In this document: positions 25,001 through 32,911 of the stretch, in pieces | Layout of the letters: each line of letters begins with the position of its first letter | Position numbering within the stretch: position 1 is the first letter of the stretch | Assembly: GCA_900318645.1 (NCBI GenBank) | Contig: ONLH01000026.1 | Span: 1 to 60,469 of the forward strand | Source of the DNA: an uncultured Prevotellaceae bacterium | GTDB lineage: Bacteria; Bacteroidota; Bacteroidia; Bacteroidales; Muribaculaceae | Direction of reading: 5' to 3' | Length of the DNA: 60,469 bases | The notes under the pieces: model-generated | Told to the model about the DNA's origin: nothing | Seen by the model: the letters and a program-made list of their open reading frames with translations, nothing else | Database searches by the model: none | Program-made: the position numbers and the translations under genes

Positions 25001-26581
25001 TTAATTAGGCCATTGGCCTGACAGCAGGTAATTGACTAGAGCTGTCACATCGCTGATGCTGACTTTGGAATCAAAGTCGCAATCTGCTTCGGCAGGAGCT
25101 TCGGCGCCGCTCAGCAGGATGTTGATGAGTTCTGTGACATCGCTGATATTCACGTTTCCGTCTTGATTGGCATCACCTCTGATGAAGTCGCTTGCCTGAT
25201 CTTTCTCATATTCAAAAGTGATACAGGGCAGGAAGGGTACAATCTCGGTATCAAAGGTGGAACCGTACCACAATGAGTGATAAACGCCTGAGTTGTAGTT
25301 TGTGGGGGTGCCATAGAAGAAGGTCTGTCTGTAGGTGGTTGTTCCAGCCTCAGTGACTGCACAGTCCACCAGCAGATGACCACCCTTGTACTCATAAGGC
25401 TCGTCAAAGAGGAAAGCCATTTCAGTGCTTCCGAGAACAGGAGAATAAGTGGCGACAGCTGTCAAATCGGTGATCATGTTTGCCCAGGCATAGGCAGTAT
25501 CGTTGACCTCTTTGAGCGACAATTGGATGACGCCGCCATCCATTTCCACATATTCCCTGATGTGGAACTTAAGGCCATAAATTTTGCGTCCTGCCATCTG
25601 GGTGAGCTTGCTGGCCGGATATATCATTTGGCCCTCGGTGCCGACAATGTCAATATCGACACCATAGATAGGCAAGAAGCCTGCATAATCGGTGCTGTCA
25701 CATACCATCAAATCTTGAGCGGCCTCGATGGCGGTACCAAACAACGTCACTTGATGGATGCCGGCATCACCGCAATCTACGGTGAGGACTCCTGTGTAGT
25801 TGCCAGCCTCAGTGGGGGCAAAGGTGACAGGTGCCTCGAGTGACTCGCCTGCTGGAATTACAGCATTGGGCGTGAGAACCTTGAATGGAGCCTCGGCGCT
25901 TAAAGAGGGGCTAAAGCCGTTCAATCCGGTATTGGTGATGACAACGTTCTGTATATCTTCTCGCTCTGCACGGATGGTCTTGAACGTCAGTTCAAAGGGT
26001 AAGACTTTAGCAGAGTAGGGCTCATTGGTTCCATAATCAAAGGTCGTTTTTGGCAAGAACTTGCTGATCTCGTTACGGGAGATGGCATTATAGTTGTCGG
26101 GCCTAGTGCCCCAGAAGGTGACGAAACTTTCATTAGTGGTTTCAGTGACAAGACTCTCAAAGACGAGGTTTCCTCCCATGTAGGTGTAGGGCTCATCAAA
26201 GACGATTTCAACCTCTGTCACGCCGCTCGTCATGGAGTAGGATGCGACTTGGGTCAAGCCTTCAACGTAAGTAGAGCCAGCAAAGTTCATTTGGTCTGTC
26301 TCACCGATGGAAATCTGTAACATGCCTCCTCCTTCTGTAATGGGATCACTGGTATAAAACTTCATGGAGTTAATCACTTCGCCTGTCATCACAGCCAAAC
26401 TGCTGGCGGGGTAGATGACCTGGGTTCGGGCTCCCATTTCGTCAAAGTAAACAAGGTTGATGGGTGCTGTGTTACTGGAATCGTCACCGTCAAACAACGT
26501 TAGCTGAGTGTTGGCTTTCGCTGATAGGAAAACAGCTAATGCAAAAAGGACTACAGAAAGAAGTCGAGTTCTGGTCTTCAT
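25001..26581 (-). CDS. Secreted modular protein with C-terminal dockerin
   Basis: A 526-aa secreted protein; the start at 26581 gives a signal peptide (MKTRTRLLSVVLFALAVFLS, AKA). Module A (about 27-184) and module B (about 292-458) are two copies of one domain, each with a QVIYPAS/QMIYPAS strand, a VFDEPYTYMGG/LFDEPYEYKGG strand and an FLPKTTF/FLPCITF end. Between them (about 195-285) is a HYDIN-type choice-of-anchor domain (APVTFAPTEAGNYTGVLTV). The last 60 residues are a type I dockerin with two Ca-binding loops (GDANQDGNVNISDV; ADCDFDSKVSISDV). The same module heads the 336-aa protein at 51517-52527, which carries a T9SS-like tail instead. No cohesin is seen in the window. Confidence 0.82.
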   Translation of the reverse strand: MKTRTRLLSVVLFALAVFLSAKANTQLTLFDGDDSSNTAPINLVYFDEMGARTQVIYPASSLAVMTGEVINSMKFYTSDPITEGGGMLQISIGETDQMNFAGSTYVEGLTQVASYSMTSGVTEVEIVFDEPYTYMGGNLVFESLVTETTNESFVTFWGTRPDNYNAISRNEISKFLPKTTFDYGTNEPYSAKVLPFELTFKTIRAEREDIQNVVITNTGLNGFSPSLSAEAPFKVLTPNAVIPAGESLEAPVTFAPTEAGNYTGVLTVDCGDAGIHQVTLFGTAIEAAQDLMVCDSTDYAGFLPIYGVDIDIVGTEGQMIYPASKLTQMAGRKIYGLKFHIREYVEMDGGVIQLSLKEVNDTAYAWANMITDLTAVATYSPVLGSTEMAFLFDEPYEYKGGHLLVDCAVTEAGTTTYRQTFFYGTPTNYNSGVYHSLWYGSTFDTEIVPFLPCITFEYEKDQASDFIRGDANQDGNVNISDVTELINILLSGAEAPAEADCDFDSKVSISDVTALVNYLLSGQWPN

Positions 26582-26729
26582 GTTCAATAAAAATAATATT
26601 ACTTGGTTAATGATAATGTGATTGTGAATAGGGTAATAATCATACATAGGCCCATTTAAATTTTTGAAAATGAGGCCTAAAGGCGGTGGAGATAGTTAAT
26701 GATTGATAGATTATCTACGCTATTTGATG

Positions 26730-26760
26730 CAAAATTACAACAATTATTTGGATTGTCAAA
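26730..26760 (-). promoter_or_regulatory. Promoter of the dockerin gene (long leader)
   Basis: TTTG (26757-26760), a 19-nt spacer, then TAATTTTG (26730-26737). The start codon is 148 nt downstream, leaving an unusually long AT-rich leader. Confidence 0.72.
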
Positions 26761-26793
26761 CTTTTATGCTGTGTTTCCTTGTAATATGTAACT

Positions 26794-26839
26794 ACAGCGA
26801 CACGCCACTTGCATTAATTTGCAGATGGCGTGTTGCTGT
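26794..26839 (-). terminator. Hairpin downstream of lpdA
   Basis: ACAGCGACACGCCA (26794-26807) pairs with TGGCGTGTTGCTGT (26826-26839) with one G-T wobble around an 18-nt loop, 29 nt after the lpdA stop. There is no clear T-run, so it may act with Rho or only protect the 3' end. Confidence 0.55.
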
Positions 26840-26868
26840 ATTGCAAGTTGTCAGTTTGCAGGAATGAG

Positions 26869-28209
26869 TCAGAACTGGCGGGCGGCTGTGAGCATCACCT
26901 CGCTCAGGGTGGGGTGACCGTGGATGCTGCGGGACAGCAGGTCAACGGTAGCTTCGGCGTTCATGGCGGTGACCACTTCCTGGATGAGGTCGGCAGCGTG
27001 TGCACCACAGATGTGGCAACCCACAATCTGGCGTGTAGCGTTATCGACAATCATCTTGATGAGGCCGTCGGTCTCGTTCATGGCGACGGCCTTGCCGTTA
27101 CTGCGGAAGAACGATTTCTTCACCGTCACATCAAGTCCCTTTTCGGCACACTGTTCCTCGGTGAGGCCCACCATAGCCAACTCGGGCACGGTGAAAACAG
27201 CACTGGGGACAATATCAAGCTTAATGTCGTCGGTTTTGCCCATAATGGCATGCAGGGCGCGCAGGCCCTGTGCGCTGGCAGCGTGGGCGAGCATCATGCG
27301 ACCGTTCACGTCACCGATGGCATATACTCCAGCCACATTGGTCATCATGTTGTCGTCCACCTCAATGCCGCGGCGGCCAACGTTGACGCCCACAGCGTCA
27401 AGACCCTGGGGCAGAACGGGCTGGCGACCTACGGACATGAGTACCTTTTCGCAGGTTACGCTCTGAGGCTTGCCTTTGAGCTCATAGGTGACGGTCATTC
27501 CATCTTCGCCTTGGCTAATGCCATTGACAGCTGCACCGGTGATGATTTTGATGCCGCGTTTGCTCAGGACGGTCTTCAGACGCTTGGCCACGTCCTTGTC
27601 AAACGGAGGCAGGATTTCCTTGCAGTACTCGATGACGGTCACTTCAACGCCAAATGTGCTGAACACAGCGGCAAACTCCATGCCGATGACGCCACCGCCA
27701 ACGATACACAGGCTCTTGGGCAGCGTTTCCATCGCCAGGATGTCATCACTGGTCATGGCCAGGTCAGCGCCCTCAATGGGCAGACCGCGGGGTGCGGAGC
27801 CGGTGGCGATGATGATGTTCTTGGCTTGATATTCCTCACCGTTAACGACGACTGTGTTAGCATCCTTGAGAATGGCTTCACCCTTAATGGCGGTGATGCC
27901 GGGAGCGCCCATGAGCATCTCCACGCCTTCACGCAATTGCTTAACGACAGCCTCCTTGCGCTCAAACACGGGTGCATAGTCAAAGGCCATTTCGCCGGTC
28001 TTTACGCCCCAGACTTCAGCCTCTCGCATGAGGTTGATGACCTCGGCATTGCGGCACAGGGCCTTGGTGGGGATGCAGCCACGGTTCAGGCAGGTACCAC
28101 CCATCTGGTCGCGCTCCACAATAGCGACGGTCAAGCCGTGCGCGGCAGCGTCAGCAGCGGTCTCGTATCCGCCAGGACCGGCACCTATTATAATAATGTC
28201 AAACATCAT
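26869..28209 (-). CDS. lpdA: Dihydrolipoyl dehydrogenase (glycine cleavage L-protein)
   Basis: A 446-aa FAD/NAD disulfide oxidoreductase that reoxidises dihydrolipoyl-GcvH with NAD+. The FAD site GAGPGGYETA is near residue 9. The redox pair lies in GGTCLNRGCIPTK (about 38-50). The NAD site is GGGVIGMEF (about 180) and the second FAD contact is AIGDVNGR (about 307). The catalytic His-Glu is in HGHPTLSEV near the C-terminus. It is the last gene of the glycine cleavage operon, which points to that role, though it could also serve 2-oxoacid dehydrogenases. The gap to gcvPB carries an inverted repeat. Confidence 0.95.
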   Translation of the reverse strand: MMFDIIIIGAGPGGYETAADAAAHGLTVAIVERDQMGGTCLNRGCIPTKALCRNAEVINLMREAEVWGVKTGEMAFDYAPVFERKEAVVKQLREGVEMLMGAPGITAIKGEAILKDANTVVVNGEEYQAKNIIIATGSAPRGLPIEGADLAMTSDDILAMETLPKSLCIVGGGVIGMEFAAVFSTFGVEVTVIEYCKEILPPFDKDVAKRLKTVLSKRGIKIITGAAVNGISQGEDGMTVTYELKGKPQSVTCEKVLMSVGRQPVLPQGLDAVGVNVGRRGIEVDDNMMTNVAGVYAIGDVNGRMMLAHAASAQGLRALHAIMGKTDDIKLDIVPSAVFTVPELAMVGLTEEQCAEKGLDVTVKKSFFRSNGKAVAMNETDGLIKMIVDNATRQIVGCHICGAHAADLIQEVVTAMNAEATVDLLSRSIHGHPTLSEVMLTAARQF

Positions 28210-28250
28210 AATGTGATATTAATGGTTTAAACGTTATTCTTGACAAATCC

Positions 28251-28319
28251 TCACGCTAAGCCGCAAAGTCGCTAAGAATGATAAAAATAGAAACTTAGCG
28301 TCTTAGCGACTTAGCGTGA
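28251..28319. repeat. Inverted repeat TCACGCTAAG...CTTAGCGTGA in the gcvPB-lpdA gap
   Basis: TCACGCTAAG (28251-28260) and its inverted copy (28310-28319) bound a hairpin with an inner CGCTAAG/CTTAGCG pair. It sits between cotranscribed genes, so it may be a processing or attenuation site, or a dispersed palindromic repeat. Confidence 0.65.
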
Positions 28320-28339
28320 GTGATTTCTGCAGTCAGTTT

Positions 28340-29824
28340 TTACTGGTTGTCGTTGACAAGCTCGCGCCAGGTCACAATGGGATGCAAGGCAGCCTGGGTA
28401 TCGTCAAGACGACGCACGGGCGTGTTGTGGGGAGCTGACTTAACCATCTCGGGATCATCCTTAGCCTCCTGAGCAATCACACGCATGATGCGGATGAACT
28501 CGTCGAGGGTCTGCTTGCTCTCATTCTCGGTGGGCTCAATCATCAGGGCCTCGTGGAACAGCAAGGGGAAGTAGATGGTGGGAGCATGGAAGCCATAGTC
28601 CAACAGACGTTTAGCCACATCGAGGGTGGTAACGCCAGTGGACTTGTCCTTCAAGCCGTCATAGACGAACTCGTGCTTGCACACACCGCCGATGGGCAGC
28701 TCATAGACATCCTTCAACGACTCCTTGATGTAGTTGGCGTTAAGGGTTGCCAGCGGACCGACCCACTTGAGTTGGTCGCGACCCAGGGTCAGGATATAGG
28801 CCAGGGCGCGCATCATCACGCCGAAGTTGCCCAGGTGACCGCTGATGCTGCCGATGGACTTGTCGCTGCATTCCAACTTGAAGTAGTCGTAGTCCTCTTC
28901 TTCAACCTTAATGACACGGGGATTGGGAAGCAGGTGCTCCAAACCCTCGCGCACGCCGACGGGACCACTGCCAGGACCGCCACCGCCGTGAGGCGTTGAG
29001 AAGGTCTTGTGCAGGTTGATGTGCATGATGTCAAAGCCGATGTCACCGGGACGCACCTTACCCAGCATGGGGTTGAGGTTAGCGCCGTCATAGTACATCA
29101 AGCCGCCAGCATCGTGAACTGCCTTGGCGATTTCACCGATGTTGTGCTCAAAGATACCCAGTGTGTTGGGGTTGGTCATCATCATACCGGCGATAGTGTC
29201 GTCGAGCAAGGGACGCAAGTCATCCACATCGACGGTACCGTCGGGACGGCTCTTCACAACCACAACGTCAAGACCGCACACTGCCGAACTGGCAGGGTTG
29301 GTACCGTGGGCACTGTCGGGGATGATGACTTTGGTGCGCTTCACATCGCCACGCTCCAGGTGGTAACCGCGCATGATCATCAGGCCCGTCAACTCACCAT
29401 GAGCACCAGCGTAGGGGTTCAAGGTGAACTCCTTCAAGCCTGAAATCTCGGCGAGGCTGGTCTGCAGGAAGTAGTAAACAGCGAGGGCACCCTGGGTGGT
29501 TTCGGGATTCTGCAAGGGATGCAGGCCTGTGAACTCACGGTGGGCGGCAATTTCCTCGTTGATCTTGGGATTGTACTTCATGGTGCAGGACCCCAGGGGA
29601 TAGAAGCCCGTGTCCACACCGAAGTTGTTGTTGCTCATGTTGGTGTAGTGGCGCACAACGCTCAGCTCATCCACCTCAGGCAGCAAGGGTGCGTTTTCAC
29701 GCATCAGGCCTTTGGGAAGGTCGCTCATCTTGTACTCAGCACACCTGTTCTCGGGCAGGGAATAACCCTGACGGCCATTCTGTGACAACTCATAGATGAG
29801 TTTACCGTAAAAAGTGTTATTCAT
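28340..29824 (-). CDS. gcvPB: Glycine dehydrogenase (decarboxylating) subunit 2
   Basis: A 494-aa beta subunit of the split P-protein. With GcvPA and PLP it decarboxylates glycine and passes aminomethyl to lipoyl-GcvH. The PLP lysine is in NLHKTFSTPHGGGGPGSGP (about residue 270), the hallmark Gly-rich loop. Other conserved stretches are GSCTMKYNP (about 77) and PDSAHGTNPAS (about 168). It starts 3 nt after the gcvPA stop, so translation is probably coupled. Length is normal for the two-subunit type. Confidence 0.97.
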   Translation of the reverse strand: MNNTFYGKLIYELSQNGRQGYSLPENRCAEYKMSDLPKGLMRENAPLLPEVDELSVVRHYTNMSNNNFGVDTGFYPLGSCTMKYNPKINEEIAAHREFTGLHPLQNPETTQGALAVYYFLQTSLAEISGLKEFTLNPYAGAHGELTGLMIMRGYHLERGDVKRTKVIIPDSAHGTNPASSAVCGLDVVVVKSRPDGTVDVDDLRPLLDDTIAGMMMTNPNTLGIFEHNIGEIAKAVHDAGGLMYYDGANLNPMLGKVRPGDIGFDIMHINLHKTFSTPHGGGGPGSGPVGVREGLEHLLPNPRVIKVEEEDYDYFKLECSDKSIGSISGHLGNFGVMMRALAYILTLGRDQLKWVGPLATLNANYIKESLKDVYELPIGGVCKHEFVYDGLKDKSTGVTTLDVAKRLLDYGFHAPTIYFPLLFHEALMIEPTENESKQTLDEFIRIMRVIAQEAKDDPEMVKSAPHNTPVRRLDDTQAALHPIVTWRELVNDNQ

Positions 29825-29827
29825 AAC

Positions 29828-31174
29828 TTACTTGCCCTCCTGTTCTTCATTAAAGGTTACACATGCGTCAACAAGGTCATCACAATCCTCGCGGCTGTAG
29901 GTCTCGGTCACGGCGAGCAGCAATGTGTCGTCAGCAATCTTGAGACCACACTGGAGGTATTCTTCACCGCAATATTCCTGCAGTTTGTCAATATCGAGCT
30001 TGGTCTTCACAGCAAACTCGTTGAGGAAGGGCTTGTCGGGATAAGCCATCTCAAACAGCCCCGTCTTCACCAGGCTGTCAGCTAGATAATGGGCGTTGCT
30101 GTAACTGATCTCGTTCACCTCTTTCAGGCCCTTGGCGCCCATGAGACCCATGTAAACGGTCACATACAGGGCCATCAGGCTCTGGTTGGAGCAGATGTTG
30201 CTCGTTGCCTTCTCGCGGCGGATGTGTTGCTCGCGGGCTTGCAGGGTGAGGACGAAGGCGCGTTTGTCATCAGCATCCTTGGTAGCACCAACGATGCGGC
30301 CCGGCATCTTGCGGATCAGCTTCTTGGTCGTGCACAGGAAGCCAACATAGGGACCGCCATAGTTCAAGGGGATACCCAGGCTCTGGCCGTCACCTACAGC
30401 AATATCGGCACCCCACTCGGCGGGCGACTTGACAACGCTCAGTGCGGTGGCTACACAGTTCATGATCAACAGGGCCTTGTGCTCGTGGCACAGGTCGGCA
30501 ACGCCGGTGTAGTCCTCAAGGATGCCGTAGAAGTTGGGCGTGGCAACGATAACGCCAGCCACGTCATCCTTCTCGAGTTCGGTCTTGAGAGCGTCATGGT
30601 CCATTACACCACCAACGGCAGGAACCATGTCAATCTGGATACCTTGGTACTTGGCGTAGGTCTTTACTACGCGCAGCACGTAGGGGCTGATCGTCTCGCT
30701 CACCAATACGCGGTTGCGCTTCTTGGCGTTGGAGACAGCCATCATCATGGCCTCGGCAGTGGCGGTTGTGCCGTCATACATCGAAGCATTAGACACTTCC
30801 ATGCCGGTCAACTCGGCCATCATGCTCTGGTACTCAAAGATGTATTGCAGGGTACCCTGCGAAATCTCAGCTTGATAGGGAGTGTAGGCGGTGAGGAACT
30901 CGCTGCGCCTAACGATATCTTGAACGACAGCAGGGCTGTAGTGGTCGTAGAAACCGCCGCCCAGGAAGGTGCGCATGGTGATGTTGCCCATGCCCAGGTC
31001 GTCAAAGAAACGGCGCACCTCAATCTCACTCATGGCCTCGGGAAGCTCATACTCTTTCTTGAGCTGGAGCTCCTGGGGCACGTCCTGATAGAGGTCGTCC
31101 AGCGACTTGACGCCTGCCGTGTTCAACATGGCCTGCAGCTCATCACTGGTGTGCGGATAAAATTTATAACTCAT
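29828..31174 (-). CDS. gcvPA: Glycine dehydrogenase (decarboxylating) subunit 1
   Basis: A 448-aa alpha subunit of the split P-protein. FLGGGFYDHYSPAVVQDI (about 87), TAYTPYQAEISQGTLQYIFEYQ (about 113) and the SNASMYDGTTATAEA stretch (about 145) are characteristic. This domain lacks the catalytic lysine and shapes the heterotetramer. Many bacteria carry a single gcvP gene of about 950 residues; here it is divided. It sits between gcvH and gcvPB in the operon. Confidence 0.97.
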   Translation of the reverse strand: MSYKFYPHTSDELQAMLNTAGVKSLDDLYQDVPQELQLKKEYELPEAMSEIEVRRFFDDLGMGNITMRTFLGGGFYDHYSPAVVQDIVRRSEFLTAYTPYQAEISQGTLQYIFEYQSMMAELTGMEVSNASMYDGTTATAEAMMMAVSNAKKRNRVLVSETISPYVLRVVKTYAKYQGIQIDMVPAVGGVMDHDALKTELEKDDVAGVIVATPNFYGILEDYTGVADLCHEHKALLIMNCVATALSVVKSPAEWGADIAVGDGQSLGIPLNYGGPYVGFLCTTKKLIRKMPGRIVGATKDADDKRAFVLTLQAREQHIRREKATSNICSNQSLMALYVTVYMGLMGAKGLKEVNEISYSNAHYLADSLVKTGLFEMAYPDKPFLNEFAVKTKLDIDKLQEYCGEEYLQCGLKIADDTLLLAVTETYSREDCDDLVDACVTFNEEQEGK

Positions 31175-31237
31175 TGTTTATCAGTTTTCAGTCGTCGGTT
31201 AACTCTTAACTTCTAACTACTAACTTCTAAATCTAAA

Positions 31238-31618
31238 TTACTCGCCGATCATGGCCTTGTAGGCAGCAGCATCCATCAAGCCGTCGAGCTCGCTCTTGTC
31301 GCTCATCTCAACCTTGATGATCCAGTTCTCAAAGGCATCCTTGTTGATCAGGCCGGGCTCGTCCTCGAGAGCCTCGTTCACCTCAACAACGGTACCGCTC
31401 ACGGGCGACATCAGGTCGCTGGCAGCCTTAACGCTCTCAACGGCGCCAAAGTCCTCACCTGCGGATACCTCATCGTCAACCTCGGGCATGTCCACGTAAA
31501 CCACGTTGCCCAGCTCATGCTGTGCAAAGTCAGTGATACCGATGAAACCGAAATCGCCTTCTACCTTTACATACTCATGTGACTCGCTGTAATAGAGTCC
31601 GTCGATAATCTTACTCAT
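31238..31618 (-). CDS. gcvH: Glycine cleavage H protein
   Basis: A 126-aa lipoyl carrier of normal length. The lipoylation site is Lys 64 in GAVESVKAASDL. The N-terminal SESHEYVKVEGD and central FAQHELGNVVYVDMP are typical. It shuttles aminomethyl and reducing equivalents between the P, T and L proteins. The lipoate ligase two genes upstream is the likely modifying enzyme. A low-complexity stretch separates it from gcvT. Confidence 0.97.
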   Translation of the reverse strand: MSKIIDGLYYSESHEYVKVEGDFGFIGITDFAQHELGNVVYVDMPEVDDEVSAGEDFGAVESVKAASDLMSPVSGTVVEVNEALEDEPGLINKDAFENWIIKVEMSDKSELDGLMDAAAYKAMIGE

Positions 31619-31688
31619 TGTATTATTAAAATTAATCAGTTAATTAATATAATTGTTTCTTAAATGTAAACTTCTTTTGTCTTATCCT

Positions 31689-31740
31689 CCTAAAGCCTTA
31701 TGCCTAATATCTAAAGCCTAATATCTAAAGTCTAAAGCCT
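31689..31740. repeat. Low-complexity CTAAAGCCTAATAT repeats in the gcvT-gcvH gap
   Basis: Short direct units (CTAAAGCCT, CTAATAT, CTAAAGTCT) repeat across 50 bp between two genes of one operon. No function is evident; slippage-prone repeats are likely. Confidence 0.55.
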
Positions 31741-32837
31741 CATTTCTTATAATTAGGCGTATAGAAGCGTTTCTTCACAACGACAGCGGGGAAGACTTTC
31801 TTGCGGATGCGCACGTTCAGCGTGTTGCCCAGGGCACCTACTGCACGGTCAACCAGAGCAAAGGCTACGCTTTTGTCAAGCGTGATGCTGTGATAACCGG
31901 TGGTGATGTAGCCCACTACGTTCTCGCCGTCGAGCACCTCATAACCATGACGGGGAATAGCTTTGCCTTCAAGCTCCAGACCCACGAGTTTCTTGGGGGT
32001 GCCTTCAGCCTTCTGCTGGGCGCAGGCGTCACGACCGATGAAGCCGCCTTCCTTGTCGAGCTTCACAAACATGCCGAAGGTAGCGGCGATGGGTGAAATC
32101 TCAGGGGTCAGTTCGTCGCCGTACAGGGGCAGACCAGCCTCGAAGCGCAGGGTGTCGCGGCAACCCAGACCGCAGGGCTGTACGCCGGCTTCCATGAGCA
32201 TATCCCACATCTTGCAGATGATGGCGGGATCGGCATATACCTCGAAACCGTCCTCGCCGGTGTAACCGGTGCGGCTCACGATGATGGTCTTGCCGTCATA
32301 CTCCAGCTTCTTGAAGGTGTAGAACGTCAGGTCGGTAGTGTCGATGTTGAGCACGTCGGCCATAGTTTTCTCGGCATCGGGACCCTGAACGGCAATCTGG
32401 CCGTACTGCTCGCTCTGGTGATCAACCTTCACGTCAAAGTTCTTGGCCTGTTCCATGATCCAAGCCACATCCTTGTCGATGTTGGCTGCATTGATCACGA
32501 GGAAATAGTCGTTATCGTCAACACGGTAAACCAGCAGGTCATCAACGGTGCCACCGTCGGGGTAGAGCATCATACCGTACAGAATCTGGCCAGCCTTGAT
32601 GGCGTTAATGTCGTTGGTGAAGATGTAGTTGGTGAATTTGGCGGCATCGGGACCGGTAATTTCCACCTCACCCATGTGCGAAACGTCAAAAACACCCACC
32701 TTCTGGCGCACTGCGTTGTGCTCGGTGGTAATATCTACATACTGGATGGGCATGTCGTAACCAGCAAAGGGGGACATGAGAGCGCCTTGCGCTACGTGCC
32801 TGTCATGCAGACAGGTTACTTTAATTTCTTCAGTCAC
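31740..32837 (-). CDS. gcvT: Glycine cleavage T protein (aminomethyltransferase)
   Basis: A 365-aa protein of normal length. It releases ammonia from aminomethyl-GcvH and makes 5,10-methylene-tetrahydrofolate. Conserved points are GVFDVSHMGEVEI (about 48), the LYPDGGTVDDLLVYR stretch (about 92) with the Asp used in folate chemistry, and SRTGYTGEDGFEVY (about 192). The C-terminal barrel ends in FPAVVVKKRFY. It is the second gene of the operon after lplA. Confidence 0.97.
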   Translation of the reverse strand: MTEEIKVTCLHDRHVAQGALMSPFAGYDMPIQYVDITTEHNAVRQKVGVFDVSHMGEVEITGPDAAKFTNYIFTNDINAIKAGQILYGMMLYPDGGTVDDLLVYRVDDNDYFLVINAANIDKDVAWIMEQAKNFDVKVDHQSEQYGQIAVQGPDAEKTMADVLNIDTTDLTFYTFKKLEYDGKTIIVSRTGYTGEDGFEVYADPAIICKMWDMLMEAGVQPCGLGCRDTLRFEAGLPLYGDELTPEISPIAATFGMFVKLDKEGGFIGRDACAQQKAEGTPKKLVGLELEGKAIPRHGYEVLDGENVVGYITTGYHSITLDKSVAFALVDRAVGALGNTLNVRIRKKVFPAVVVKKRFYTPNYKK

Positions 32838-32911
32838 GGTTTAAAATGGTTTTTAACTTGGTTAATATATAAGTTCAAATGATTTTAGTTCTTAAGCACA
32901 ATCTTTAAAAC

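Noticed and set aside
26830-28230. Long plus-strand open frame covering lpdA
   Set aside because: The minus strand carries all motifs of dihydrolipoyl dehydrogenase; the plus frame is a His/Ala-rich mirror product.
30089-31216. Plus-strand open frame opposite gcvPA
   Set aside because: It is the mirror of a conserved enzyme gene and has no promoter or family features.
31689-31740. Possible CRISPR-like array
   Set aside because: The units are short, irregular and without unique spacers of constant length; there are no cas genes.
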